Assembly (NCBI RefSeq): GCF_002940685.1 | Contig: NZ_PNFP01000004.1 | Span: forward strand, 434,001 to 498,000 | DNA length: 64,000 bases | Source: Ensifer adhaerens | GTDB taxonomy: Bacteria; Pseudomonadota; Alphaproteobacteria; Rhizobiales; Rhizobiaceae | Direction of reading: 5' to 3' | In this document: in pieces, positions 18,921 through 25,995 of the stretch | Layout of the letters: each line of letters opens with the position of its first letter | Position numbering within the stretch: position 1 is the stretch's first letter | Notes under the pieces: model-generated | What the model was told of the DNA's origin: nothing | The model's input: only the letters and a program-made list of their open reading frames with translations | Database searches by the model: none | Translations under genes and position numbers: made by a program

Positions 18921-19759
18921 GCCGGGTTCCTGAGAATGCGATTGGCGAAGGGATCGGCTGCAAGCTTTTTCCCGTCAAGCGCGCCGATCCAGTCGAGAGC
19001 CGCGCGAAGCCGCACCACCTCGCCGACGACGACGATCGCCGGCGGCTCAAGGCCCGCCGCCGCGACATCGGCCTCGGCGCGCGAAAGCGTCGTTTCGAGC
19101 ACCGCCTGGTCCGCCGTTGCCGCGTTGCAGACGAAGGCAACCGGCTCGTCCGGCGAGCGGCCGCCGGCAATGAGATTGGCGGTGATCGCGCCGATGTGCT
19201 TCATCGCCATGTACATGACGATCACCGGCGAGCCGCTGGCGATGCCCTGCCAGTTGATGCGGTCCGGCACCAGACCGGAGGAATCGTGCCCTGTCAGGAA
19301 GGTGACGGCGTGGTTGACTTCGCGATGCGTGACCGGAATGCCGGCGTAGGCAAGGCCACCGATGCCGGCGGTGATGCCCGGCACGATGCGAAACGGCACC
19401 TGGTGCTCGACCAGCGTCAGTGCCTCCTCGCCGCCGCGGCCGAAGACGAAGGGATCACCGCCTTTGAGCCGCAGCACGCGGTTGCCGGCGCGTGCGAGCT
19501 CGACGAGGCGAAGCGAGATGTCGCGCTGCTTCGGCGATGGCTTGCCGCCGCGCTTGCCGGCAAATTCGAGCACCGCGCCCGGCCGCGCCAGCTTCAGGCA
19601 GTCCTCGTTGACCAGCGCGTCATGCACGATCACATCCGCCTGGCGCAGTGCGTTGGCCGCATGCAGCGTCAGAAGGCCTGGATCGCCCGGCCCGGCACCG
19701 ACCAGCCAGACCGAACCTTTCTCGAGCGCCGGCAATCCGGCAAAGAGGTCGTCGATCAT
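18917..19759 (-). CDS. cobA: Uroporphyrinogen-III C-methyltransferase CobA
   Basis: A 280-residue SAM-dependent enzyme that makes precorrin-2 from uroporphyrinogen III, the branch point to cobalamin. Motifs are VGAGPGDPGLLTL, RLKGGDPFVFGRGGEEA, PGITAG and GIPVTHR. There is no CysG-type dehydrogenase domain. ATG 19759 (MIDDLFAGLPALEKG) is used. A 127-base gap to cobE holds an FNR-like site (19858-19871), so cobA may have its own promoter. The gene overlaps cobB by 4 bases. Confidence 0.95.
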   Translation of the reverse strand: MIDDLFAGLPALEKGSVWLVGAGPGDPGLLTLHAANALRQADVIVHDALVNEDCLKLARPGAVLEFAGKRGGKPSPKQRDISLRLVELARAGNRVLRLKGGDPFVFGRGGEEALTLVEHQVPFRIVPGITAGIGGLAYAGIPVTHREVNHAVTFLTGHDSSGLVPDRINWQGIASGSPVIVMYMAMKHIGAITANLIAGGRSPDEPVAFVCNAATADQAVLETTLSRAEADVAAAGLEPPAIVVVGEVVRLRAALDWIGALDGKKLAADPFANRILRNPA

Positions 19760-19857
19760 GCGTGCTGCCTCACCCTTACACCGGCGCCGCCCGAAGGTGC
19801 GCCTGACGCGATCCCTGAACATCCGGATTCCCCTTCAGAGCAAACCCGGACAAAATA

Positions 19858-19871
19858 TTGATTCAATTCAA
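19858..19871. promoter_or_regulatory. Possible FNR-like site upstream of cobA
   Basis: TTGATTCAATTCAA differs from TTGAT-N4-ATCAA at one position (T for A in the right half). It is centred about 105 bases before the cobA ATG, in an AT-rich patch between cobE and cobA. Weaker than the two perfect boxes in the window; regulation is a guess. Confidence 0.4.
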
Positions 19872-19886
19872 TAACATGGAAGCCCA

Positions 19887-20351
19887 TCAGACGATCTCCG
19901 CCGCCTGGGTGCGCTTCTCGACGCGCAAGCTCGCCGGTCCGGCAAGTGCGGCCGTTGCGTGCGCGGAGACGATCTTCGGCACGATCAGCACGGCTGCGCT
20001 GCCGGCGCCGACCAGCGCCGCCCCCTCGGCAACCCCATGACAGCCCGTATGGGCAAAGACGATCTTTGAGGGCGTGGCGAGGCGCGCGGCCTCGGCTTCG
20101 AGCGTGGCGGCATCGTAGAAGGCCGCCGGCACCGCGAAATGTCGGGCCGCAGCCAGGATCGCCGGCTCCCTGGCGCGCGCATCGAGCGAAGCGACCAGCC
20201 CAAGGTCCCCCGCGCTCGCCCCGGCATCCGCGAGCGCGCGCTCGGCAAGGGCGATCACCTCGTCGGCGGGCGTGCCGCGCTCGCAGCCGAGCCCGAGGAC
20301 CAGTCCGGTTCCTGCTCTTGTCGTCTGTGCAGATTGTTGGCCCGATGCCAT
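19887..20351 (-). CDS. cobE: Cobalamin biosynthesis protein CobE
   Basis: A 154-residue CobE/CbiG C-terminal-domain protein (GLGCERGTPADEVIALAERAL; SLDARAREPAILAAA). CobE is essential in the aerobic pathway but its reaction is unsettled. The family usually follows cobM in cobGHIJKLM-E-A-B-C-D clusters; here the cobG-M part is absent upstream and must lie elsewhere. Its Shine-Dalgarno (AAGGGAG, minus) sits inside a strong hairpin at 20356-20397. A 127-base gap separates it from cobA. Confidence 0.88.
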   Translation of the reverse strand: MASGQQSAQTTRAGTGLVLGLGCERGTPADEVIALAERALADAGASAGDLGLVASLDARAREPAILAAARHFAVPAAFYDAATLEAEAARLATPSKIVFAHTGCHGVAEGAALVGAGSAAVLIVPKIVSAHATAALAGPASLRVEKRTQAAEIV

Positions 20352-20355
20352 CGGC

Positions 20356-20397
20356 GGCCGGCTCCCTTCGTCGGTTTTCCTTAACGAAGCGCCGGCC
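20356..20397 (-). promoter_or_regulatory. Hairpin covering the cobE ribosome-binding site
   Basis: On the minus strand GGCCGGC-G-CTTCGT (20397-20384) pairs with ACGAAG-GGA-GCCGGCC (20371-20356): 13 base pairs with a small internal loop and a 12-base terminal loop. The only good Shine-Dalgarno for cobE (AAGGGAG, 20362-20368) is in the right arm, so the folded leader would block initiation. I did not find B12-box or GCCACTG features nearby, so it is not a recognisable cobalamin riboswitch. Confidence 0.6.
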
Positions 20398-20808
20398 GGA
20401 ACGGACGTCCCGGGCCGATCTGGACAGCACCGGCTGGAGGCCCCCTACTTGGGTCGGCCGCACCGGACGCTCTTTCAGTCCGCCAAAGCGGACGCCGTCG
20501 CATGTCCGTCATTTTTACCGGAGCGCGCAAGACCGGTCAAACCGGATTGCGCCATGGCGATGTCGCCTTTGGGGAAGACGGTCACTAGCCCGCCGTACCG
20601 TTACAACCGCCTTTTCCGGCCATCACGCGATAGAAAGCGCCTCTATCCGGAAACACAGCGACTCAGGGCAAGATTTTGAATCCTTGAAAGATTTGACCTC
20701 TTCCGGCCCCACTCCTCAACCACGCCGCGACAGAAGGCTTTGCAAATCGCGCCCGGCTCTGACACAAGGCGCCAAAGCCCCAAACCTCTCCCTCCCTTGA
20801 GTCCTCCC
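20398..20808. other. Divergent intergenic region cobE / TSUP gene
   Basis: About 410 bases with no convincing gene. It should hold the cobE promoter (minus) and the TSUP gene promoter (plus). A short inverted pair GTCCGC...GCGGAC occurs near 20475-20495. I looked for a cobalamin riboswitch in the minus orientation and did not find its conserved boxes. Confidence 0.5.
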
Positions 20809-21594
20809 GTGCAAGACCTCGCCTTCCACCTGCTCGCCTTCCTGTTCGTTGCCGCCTTCATCGCCGGCTTCATCGATTCGATTGCCGGCGGCGGAGGCAT
20901 GATCACTATTCCGGCCATGCTGATCGCCGGCATTCCGCCGCTACAGACGCTCGGCACCAACAAGCTGCAGGGATTGTTCGGCTCCGGCTCGGCAACGCTC
21001 TCCTATGCGCGCAAGGGCCACGTGAACCTGAAAGAGCAATTGCCGATGGCATTGATGTCGGCGGCGGGTTCGGTGCTTGGCGCGCTGCTTGCCACCGTCG
21101 TTCCCGGCGACGTGCTCAAGGCGGTGCTTCCCTTCCTCTTGATCGCGATCGCGCTCTATTTCGGCCTGAAGCCGAACATGGGCGATGTCGACCAGCACCG
21201 CCGCGTCACGCCCTTCGTCTTCACGCTGACGCTGGTGCCGCTGATCGGCTTTTACGACGGCGTCTTCGGCCCCGGCACCGGCTCCTTCTTCATGCTCGGC
21301 TTCGTCACGCTCGCCGGCTTCGGCGTCCTGAAGGCGACGGCACACACGAAGTTCCTGAACTTCGGCTCGAACGTCGGCGCCTTCGGCGTCTTCCTCTTCT
21401 TCGGCGCCATCCTCTGGAAGGTTGGCCTTTTGATGGGCCTCGGCCAGTTCCTGGGCGCTCAGGTCGGCTCGCGTTACGCCATGGCCAAGGGCGCCAGGAT
21501 CATCAAGCCGCTGCTCGTCATCGTCTCGATCGCACTTGCGATCCGCTTGCTTGCCGACCCGACGCATCCCTTGCGGATCTGGCTGGGGCTCTGA
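20809..21594 (+). CDS. TSUP family permease (TauE/SafE-like)
   Basis: A 261-residue protein with seven to eight membrane helices of the TauE/SafE (TSUP) family, which export or take up sulfite, sulfoacetate, sulfolactate or similar organosulfonates. The repeated TSUP motifs are visible: FIDSIAGGGGMITIPAML, LGTNKLQGLFGSGSATLSY in the first half and FYDGVFGPGTGSFFMLGF, HTKFLNFGSNVGAF in the second. GTG 20809 is proposed because the family starts just before the first helix; no strong ribosome site helps. Not part of the cob group (opposite strand). Confidence 0.85.
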   Translation: MQDLAFHLLAFLFVAAFIAGFIDSIAGGGGMITIPAMLIAGIPPLQTLGTNKLQGLFGSGSATLSYARKGHVNLKEQLPMALMSAAGSVLGALLATVVPGDVLKAVLPFLLIAIALYFGLKPNMGDVDQHRRVTPFVFTLTLVPLIGFYDGVFGPGTGSFFMLGFVTLAGFGVLKATAHTKFLNFGSNVGAFGVFLFFGAILWKVGLLMGLGQFLGAQVGSRYAMAKGARIIKPLLVIVSIALAIRLLADPTHPLRIWLGL

Positions 21595-21841
21595 GGCGAG
21601 GCGCCTTCAACCAGGCCACAAGAAGTCAGCGATATCCGCCGGCAGGGCGAGGAACGGTGCCGGCTGTCCCGCCCGCGGACCGAAGATCGTCTGCTGACCC
21701 TGCCCTTTCTGCCTATTCCTTTTTGACTGCCACCCCTACCACCGAAGGGCTATCGACACTTCTCCGGGGCCGCACGATGTAGGTTTTCAGACCGCATCGG
21801 AATGTTTCGTTTCGCCATAGCCACGCCCAAGCCCCGTCAAA

Positions 21842-22066
21842 ATGACCTCAGAAGACGCAGAACCCCGCAGGAAATACACTGTCCGCTACCCGAGCGGCGT
21901 GACCGCCGAGGAAGGCATCGCCCTCCTGGAGCAGACATGCGCCGATATCGCCCCGCATCTCACCCTGAGCGAGATGGCCGACGGCGCCACGATCGAAGGC
22001 GAGCCATGGCAGGTCCTCTCCCTCTGCCTCGCCCTGCCGCTCTTCGAGATGAACGAGGTGCGTTAG
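21842..22066 (+). CDS. Small hypothetical protein
   Basis: A 74-residue soluble acidic protein, not recognised. It has a basic start (RRKYTVRYPSG), then an acidic helical region (TAEEGIALLEQTCADIAPHL) and a hydrophobic end (LSLCLALPLFEMNEVR). Codon use matches the neighbours, which favours a real gene, but the ATG has no clear Shine-Dalgarno. Confidence 0.5.
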   Translation: MTSEDAEPRRKYTVRYPSGVTAEEGIALLEQTCADIAPHLTLSEMADGATIEGEPWQVLSLCLALPLFEMNEVR

Positions 22067-22267
22067 GCCAGCCGAAACTGGCGGGTGGCCTGGATTGCGG
22101 ACCGGCGGCGCGTTGGCACCCTTCATTGGCAACCTGAAGCTTCACCCAATTGGGGGATGCAAGCGCTCTACACTCCAGGTGTATCATACTCAAAACTCAA
22201 CCATTAAGTGAGGCGGATAGACCGCAAGGGAGCGATCCCGTCACAACAACAAGCCCGGAGGCGTTAC

Positions 22268-22474
22268 ATGAAGACGTGGCAAGCACTTCTGATTTCTGCA
22301 TCCCTAATCGCCGGCGGAATACTCGCGTCAGCAAAGCCTGGCATGACAGACGCAGGGGCCTGGGAAACCGTTTCCGGGGGTGCCGGATTCTTTTACAACA
22401 CCCAAACAAGAGAAATGATCTGGTGCGAGGTCAAGACGTCAAAGGGCTATTGCGGGAAGGTTGCCGCATTCTAG
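22268..22474 (+). CDS. Small exported hypothetical protein
   Basis: 68 residues, unknown. The ATG follows a strong GGAGG at 6 bases. A signal peptide (MKTWQALLISASLIAGGILA, cleavage near ASA-KP) is followed by a short mature part with two Cys (WCEVKTSKGYCGK) that could form a disulfide. No recognised domain. Confidence 0.6.
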   Translation: MKTWQALLISASLIAGGILASAKPGMTDAGAWETVSGGAGFFYNTQTREMIWCEVKTSKGYCGKVAAF

Positions 22475-22646
22475 GATTGGCCGGATCAGAACCGTATTTA
22501 TAGCGACCGCCCTGCGCGTAGACGACGGTCCTTGGGTGGTCGCGCTTGCCCAGTCGGGGTCTATCTGCATTTTCCAGGCCAGCCTATCCAGGCGATGGTC
22601 GCGCGCTCTGCCTCCTTGTGCTCACATTCGAGGGCTGAAGTAGGCC

Positions 22647-22778
22647 ATGGACAAAGCCGGCGTCGCCTTCCTCGTGCTCATCTGCATTCTCGTTGTCTTG
22701 GTATTGAGCATCCTAATGTTCGAACCGGGGGTCGAGACAGCACCACCGGAGCTGCCGGCGATGGTCCCAAGCAACTAA
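22647..22778 (+). CDS. Short single-span membrane protein
   Basis: 43 residues, MDKAGVAFLV, one hydrophobic helix (about residues 5-25) and a Pro/Glu-rich tail (EPGVETAPPELPAMVPSN). GAAGTAGG precedes the ATG. No homology is claimed; size and topology resemble other small inner-membrane peptides. Moderate to low confidence that it is expressed. Confidence 0.45.
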   Translation: MDKAGVAFLVLICILVVLVLSILMFEPGVETAPPELPAMVPSN

Positions 22779-23034
22779 GGCCTTCTGCCTAGAAGCGCGC
22801 GCCCTGCGCATCGCGCCACGTCTAATCTGTCGCCGGTTTCATCCACCTCTCCGGCGGGAGGCAAAGGTCGCCATTGGAGTGGCGCTGGATCTGAAACCGT
22901 CGGTAAATCATGGTCGACATTGCGGTTGTAGTGCTATCGGAAAACGCAACCTACCATATTGCATTTTCTCAGCGCTCGTCCTACGCGATGACTCTCGCAA
23001 CTTTTGCGGGAAAATCACACATGGGAGACTACTA

Positions 23035-23250
23035 ATGAAGTTCGTTATTACCGCAGTGGCATCGCTCGCTCTTGCCGGTTCTGCCTTCGCCGCCGTTCCC
23101 TCGACGGCCGTCCAGAAGAAAGCCGGCGTGAAAGCAGCCGATCAGATTGAAGTAGCCGCCGGCCAAAATCGGAGCCGAAACGCTACCGGCACGGGCAACA
23201 ATGGTCCCAGGAAGGGCAACACCCCCTCAAGAGCAGCGCACATCAACTGA
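23035..23250 (+). CDS. Small exported basic protein
   Basis: A 71-residue precursor: the signal peptide MKFVITAVASLALAGSAFAA (AFA-A cleavage) and a mature part of about 50 residues that is rich in Lys, Arg, Asn and Gly (GQNRSRNATGTGNNGPRKGN). GGGAGA lies 8 bases before the ATG, and an intrinsic terminator follows 8 bases after the stop, so this is a compact one-gene transcript. Function unknown. The preceding 250 bases hold only its promoter region. Confidence 0.65.
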   Translation: MKFVITAVASLALAGSAFAAVPSTAVQKKAGVKAADQIEVAAGQNRSRNATGTGNNGPRKGNTPSRAAHIN

Positions 23251-23252
23251 CC

Positions 23253-23287
23253 AAAAAAGGGCGGCTCCGGCCGCCCTGATTTTCGGT
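23253..23287 (+). terminator. Intrinsic terminator after the small exported protein gene
   Basis: GGGCGG (23259-23264) pairs with CCGCCC (23271-23276) around CTCCGG, which can extend the stem. It is preceded by AAAAAA and followed by TGATTTTC. The flanking A and T tracts make it usable in both directions. Confidence 0.75.
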
Positions 23288-23527
23288 AATAAGCGGCTAG
23301 GGCGGGAGGCGGTGACGTCCTCCCTAAGGCCCCACAAGCAACCCACGCCAACTCATCTCCGAAATCCGCTAACCAAGACCAAAGTTGAGCTTTCCCACCC
23401 CTTGAACCTCCAGTCACTAGAGATTGCAAGGTGACGCTAGTGCTTCTCCAACAGGCAGGCGGCGGCCGCGCGGACCCGCCTGTACCGGCAAGCATCGTCC
23501 TGTTATTGCGCTCTCGTCGAGGTTCCG

Positions 23528-24121
23528 ATGTCCACCGCCCTGCCCGCCATCCTGATGCTCGTCGTCGGCCTGTTCACCCTGGCGCTCGCGATCCTGCGCC
23601 GCGTGCAATCCGGCCGCTCGCCCGTGGTTCTGACCTATGGCGACGATGCGGAAGGCTTTGCCGGCAAGCTCTTTCGCGTGATCGTGGCGGCGCTGGTGGT
23701 GCATCTGCTGGCGATCGCCGCCTTCCCCGAAGCCGTCACCGCCGCATTCGGCCGGATCCCGGCGCTCGATATGCCCATCCTTCAAGCCGTCGGTATCGTG
23801 CTGATGGCACTTGGCGGTGGGCTGACCATGCTTTCGCAATGGGCCATGCGCCATTCCTGGAAGATCGGCATCCCCGAAAAGCAGGACGCGCCGCTCGTCA
23901 CCTCCGGCCTCTATGCCTTCTCCCGCAACCCGATCTATGTCGGCATGGTCGCAGCACTGATCGGCACCGTGCTGGCCGTGCCCAACGTCGTTTCGGTGGC
24001 GCTGGCGCTTTCCGCCTGGATCTCGATCTCCTACCAGATCCGCATGGAGGAAACGCACCTCGCCCGTTCGTTCGGCGAATCCTACATCGCTTACTGCAGG
24101 AGTGTTCGCCGGTGGGTCTGA
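23528..24121 (+). CDS. Isoprenylcysteine/phospholipid methyltransferase-family membrane protein
   Basis: A 197-residue integral membrane protein with about five helices. The C-terminal ICMT/PEMT-type SAM-binding signature is clear: [17 protein letters not shown] and [25 protein letters not shown] (split at 175-197). Members methylate lipids or small substrates at the membrane; the bacterial substrate is usually unknown. It stands alone; the ATG 23528 begins directly before the first helix. Confidence 0.85.
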   Translation: MSTALPAILMLVVGLFTLALAILRRVQSGRSPVVLTYGDDAEGFAGKLFRVIVAALVVHLLAIAAFPEAVTAAFGRIPALDMPILQAVGIVLMALGGGLTMLSQWAMRHSWKIGIPEKQDAPLVTSGLYAFSRNPIYVGMVAALIGTVLAVPNVVSVALALSAWISISYQIRMEETHLARSFGESYIAYCRSVRRWV

Positions 24122-24166
24122 CTGGAGGAAGAGCACGCATCCGGCCTCCCTTGCTGTCTTTCCGCA

Positions 24167-24685
24167 TCACCCACAACGAGCTCGATCTCTGTAAGCCCTG
24201 AACAAAAAGTATGCAGTCCCCGACATCGCATACGCTGACGTCATGTTAATGAGCATGATCAATGCATAAAGGACCGACGCGCCCGCGATATCACACGAGA
24301 TCCTGAGCAGTACTGGAATAACAAATACCTCATCGCTCAACAACATTACCAAAAATGGAGCGATAAATATTATTCCAAATATAAAAACGCCCATAAATAA
24401 CATAGAATCCAATTTATACGAACAATACAAAGACGAAACAAAGCTAATAAATACAGAAACAGATAGAATCGTGTGCGCAATGTAAATCGAATTTGCAATC
24501 CAATAGGACGCACTCACACAGGTATCGAGACTCAATCCCTTGATTCCGAACCGTCTAACAACATCATGGCCGTCGAAAAGGGTTACATAAAAATAGACAA
24601 AGACGGTCGCGAGAAGAAAACCAAATGCAAGGAGTGCCGCATAAGGACCAAATGCCTTTCTGAGGTCAAGATCGCTGTAGTTCAA
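24167..24685 (-). CDS. AT-rich orphan membrane protein
   Basis: 172 residues, unrecognised, with four to five hydrophobic segments (around residues 12-35, 60-85, 92-118, 120-160). The region 24200-24720 is about 40% GC, far below its surroundings, and uses AT-ending codons (ATA, AAT, TTT) that are rare elsewhere in the window. The start seems to be TTG 24685 (NYSDLDLRKAFG), since no ATG or GTG fits. Composition points to recent transfer. No mobility gene is seen next to it. Confidence 0.6.
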   Translation of the reverse strand: MNYSDLDLRKAFGPYAALLAFGFLLATVFVYFYVTLFDGHDVVRRFGIKGLSLDTCVSASYWIANSIYIAHTILSVSVFISFVSSLYCSYKLDSMLFMGVFIFGIIFIAPFLVMLLSDEVFVIPVLLRISCDIAGASVLYALIMLINMTSAYAMSGTAYFLFRAYRDRARCG

Positions 24686-24777
24686 TTTGCAAACACCACT
24701 CTAAACTGAACAAAACTCTCTTCTTGGGGCATGGCAGCTGTCACCAGTTCATGCGTTCAGCTAGCCGATGCTGAACG

Positions 24778-25203
24778 TCAAAACACCGCCAGCAGCAGTG
24801 CCCCAGCAGCAATGAAAACGACGCCGAGCCAGTTCATCAGGCTGAGCTTTTCGCCGAGGAAAAGCACGCCGAAGATCGCGACCATGACGATCGAGAGCTT
24901 GTCGATCGGCGCGACACGGGCCGCGTCGCCGAGTTTCAGCGCGCGGAAATAGGCAAGCCACGAAGCGCCGGTCGCAAGACCGGACAGGGCTAGGAACAGC
25001 CAGGTGCGGCCCGGGATCTCGGACGGCTTTTGCCATTGCCCGGTCGCGGCCACGATGCCGGCGAGCACAAGTAAGATGACGACGGTGCGGATCAGCGTCG
25101 CGAAGTCTGAATTGATCTGCGCGACCCCGACCTTGGCGCACACCGCCGTCAGCGCAGCAAAGGCCGCCGAAAGCAGCGCCCAGAACTGCCAGCTCTGGCT
25201 CAT
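24778..25203 (-). CDS. Half-size EamA/DMT transporter coupled to cobO
   Basis: A 141-residue, five-helix single-repeat member of the drug/metabolite transporter superfamily (EamA domain; FLALSGLATGASWLAYFRALK and APIDKLSIVMVAIFGVLFLGE). Full-length EamA proteins have two such repeats, so this one should act as a dimer. Its ATG (25201-25203) overlaps the cobO stop, so it is translated with cobO in the cobP-cobW-cobN-cobO transcript behind the cobalamin riboswitch. That suggests a role in cobalt, corrinoid or a precursor, but nothing in the sequence shows the substrate. Confidence 0.85.
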   Translation of the reverse strand: MSQSWQFWALLSAAFAALTAVCAKVGVAQINSDFATLIRTVVILLVLAGIVAATGQWQKPSEIPGRTWLFLALSGLATGASWLAYFRALKLGDAARVAPIDKLSIVMVAIFGVLFLGEKLSLMNWLGVVFIAAGALLLAVF

Positions 25204-25847
25204 CAGAACTCCACGCCCTGCTGCGCCTTGATGCCCGAGCGGAACGGATGCTTGATCAGCTCCATCTCGGTGACGAGATCGGCGATCTCGATCAGGTCCT
25301 CCTTGGCGTTGCGGCCGGTCAGAACCACATGGGTCATGTGCGGCTTTTCTTCCTTGAGGAAGCGTACGACTTCGGCAACGTCGATGTAATCGTAGCGCAG
25401 CGCGATGTTGATCTCGTCGAGCAGCACCATCGAGTTGCGCTCGTCGCGGATCAGCTCCTTGGCCTTTTCCCAGGCCTTCTCGGCCATCGCCACGTCGCGG
25501 GCGCGGTCCTGCGTTTCCCAGGTGAAGCCTTCGCCGAGCGTGTAGAACTGGCAGACGTCGCCAAAGTGCTTTTCGATCAGTTCGCGCTCGCCGGTCACCA
25601 TCGCGCCCTTGATGAACTGCACGACGGCGCAGGGCATGCCGTGCGCAATGTGGCGGAAGATCATGCCGAAGCCGGCGGTCGACTTGCCCTTGCCCTTGCC
25701 GGTGTTGACGATGATCAGACCCTTCTCATCGGTCTTCGTCGCCATGATCTTTTCGCGCGCCGCCTTCTTCTTCGCCATCTTCATGGCGTGGCGGGCATCG
25801 TCCTTCTCGGCGGGGGCTTCGCCGCTGTTTGTGATCTCTTCGCTCAT
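25203..25847 (-). CDS. cobO: Cob(I)yrinic acid a,c-diamide adenosyltransferase CobO
   Basis: A 214-residue CobA/CobO/BtuR-type corrinoid adenosyltransferase that puts the 5'-deoxyadenosyl ligand on cobalt. The P-loop is IVNTGKGKGKSTAGFGM. Further family blocks are CAVVQFIKGAM, FTWETQDRARDVAMAEKAW and MVLLDEINIALRYDYID. ATG 25847 is used; codons upstream are not family-like. A Lys/Arg-rich N-terminal arm (MKMAKKKAAREKI) is as in other CobO proteins. It follows cobN by 148 bases and overlaps the EamA gene. Confidence 0.95.
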   Translation of the reverse strand: MSEEITNSGEAPAEKDDARHAMKMAKKKAAREKIMATKTDEKGLIIVNTGKGKGKSTAGFGMIFRHIAHGMPCAVVQFIKGAMVTGERELIEKHFGDVCQFYTLGEGFTWETQDRARDVAMAEKAWEKAKELIRDERNSMVLLDEINIALRYDYIDVAEVVRFLKEEKPHMTHVVLTGRNAKEDLIEIADLVTEMELIKHPFRSGIKAQQGVEF

Positions 25848-25995
25848 GATAACTCCCTCAGGTCTTGAGTTCGCGGGATGGACAGCCGCCCTCGTCCCGC
25901 TTCGGTTCCTGTCCGCGTTGCACTGAACAGCGAAACGGAACCAGGTCTTTGCTTCCACGCAATTCCGGACGGAAAACCGTCACCCCGGAACCGCT

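Noticed and set aside
20398-20808. A second cobalamin riboswitch ahead of cobE
   Set aside because: The B12 box (GAGCCAGGAGACCTGCC-like) and GCCACTG blocks are not there in either orientation. Only the SD hairpin remains.
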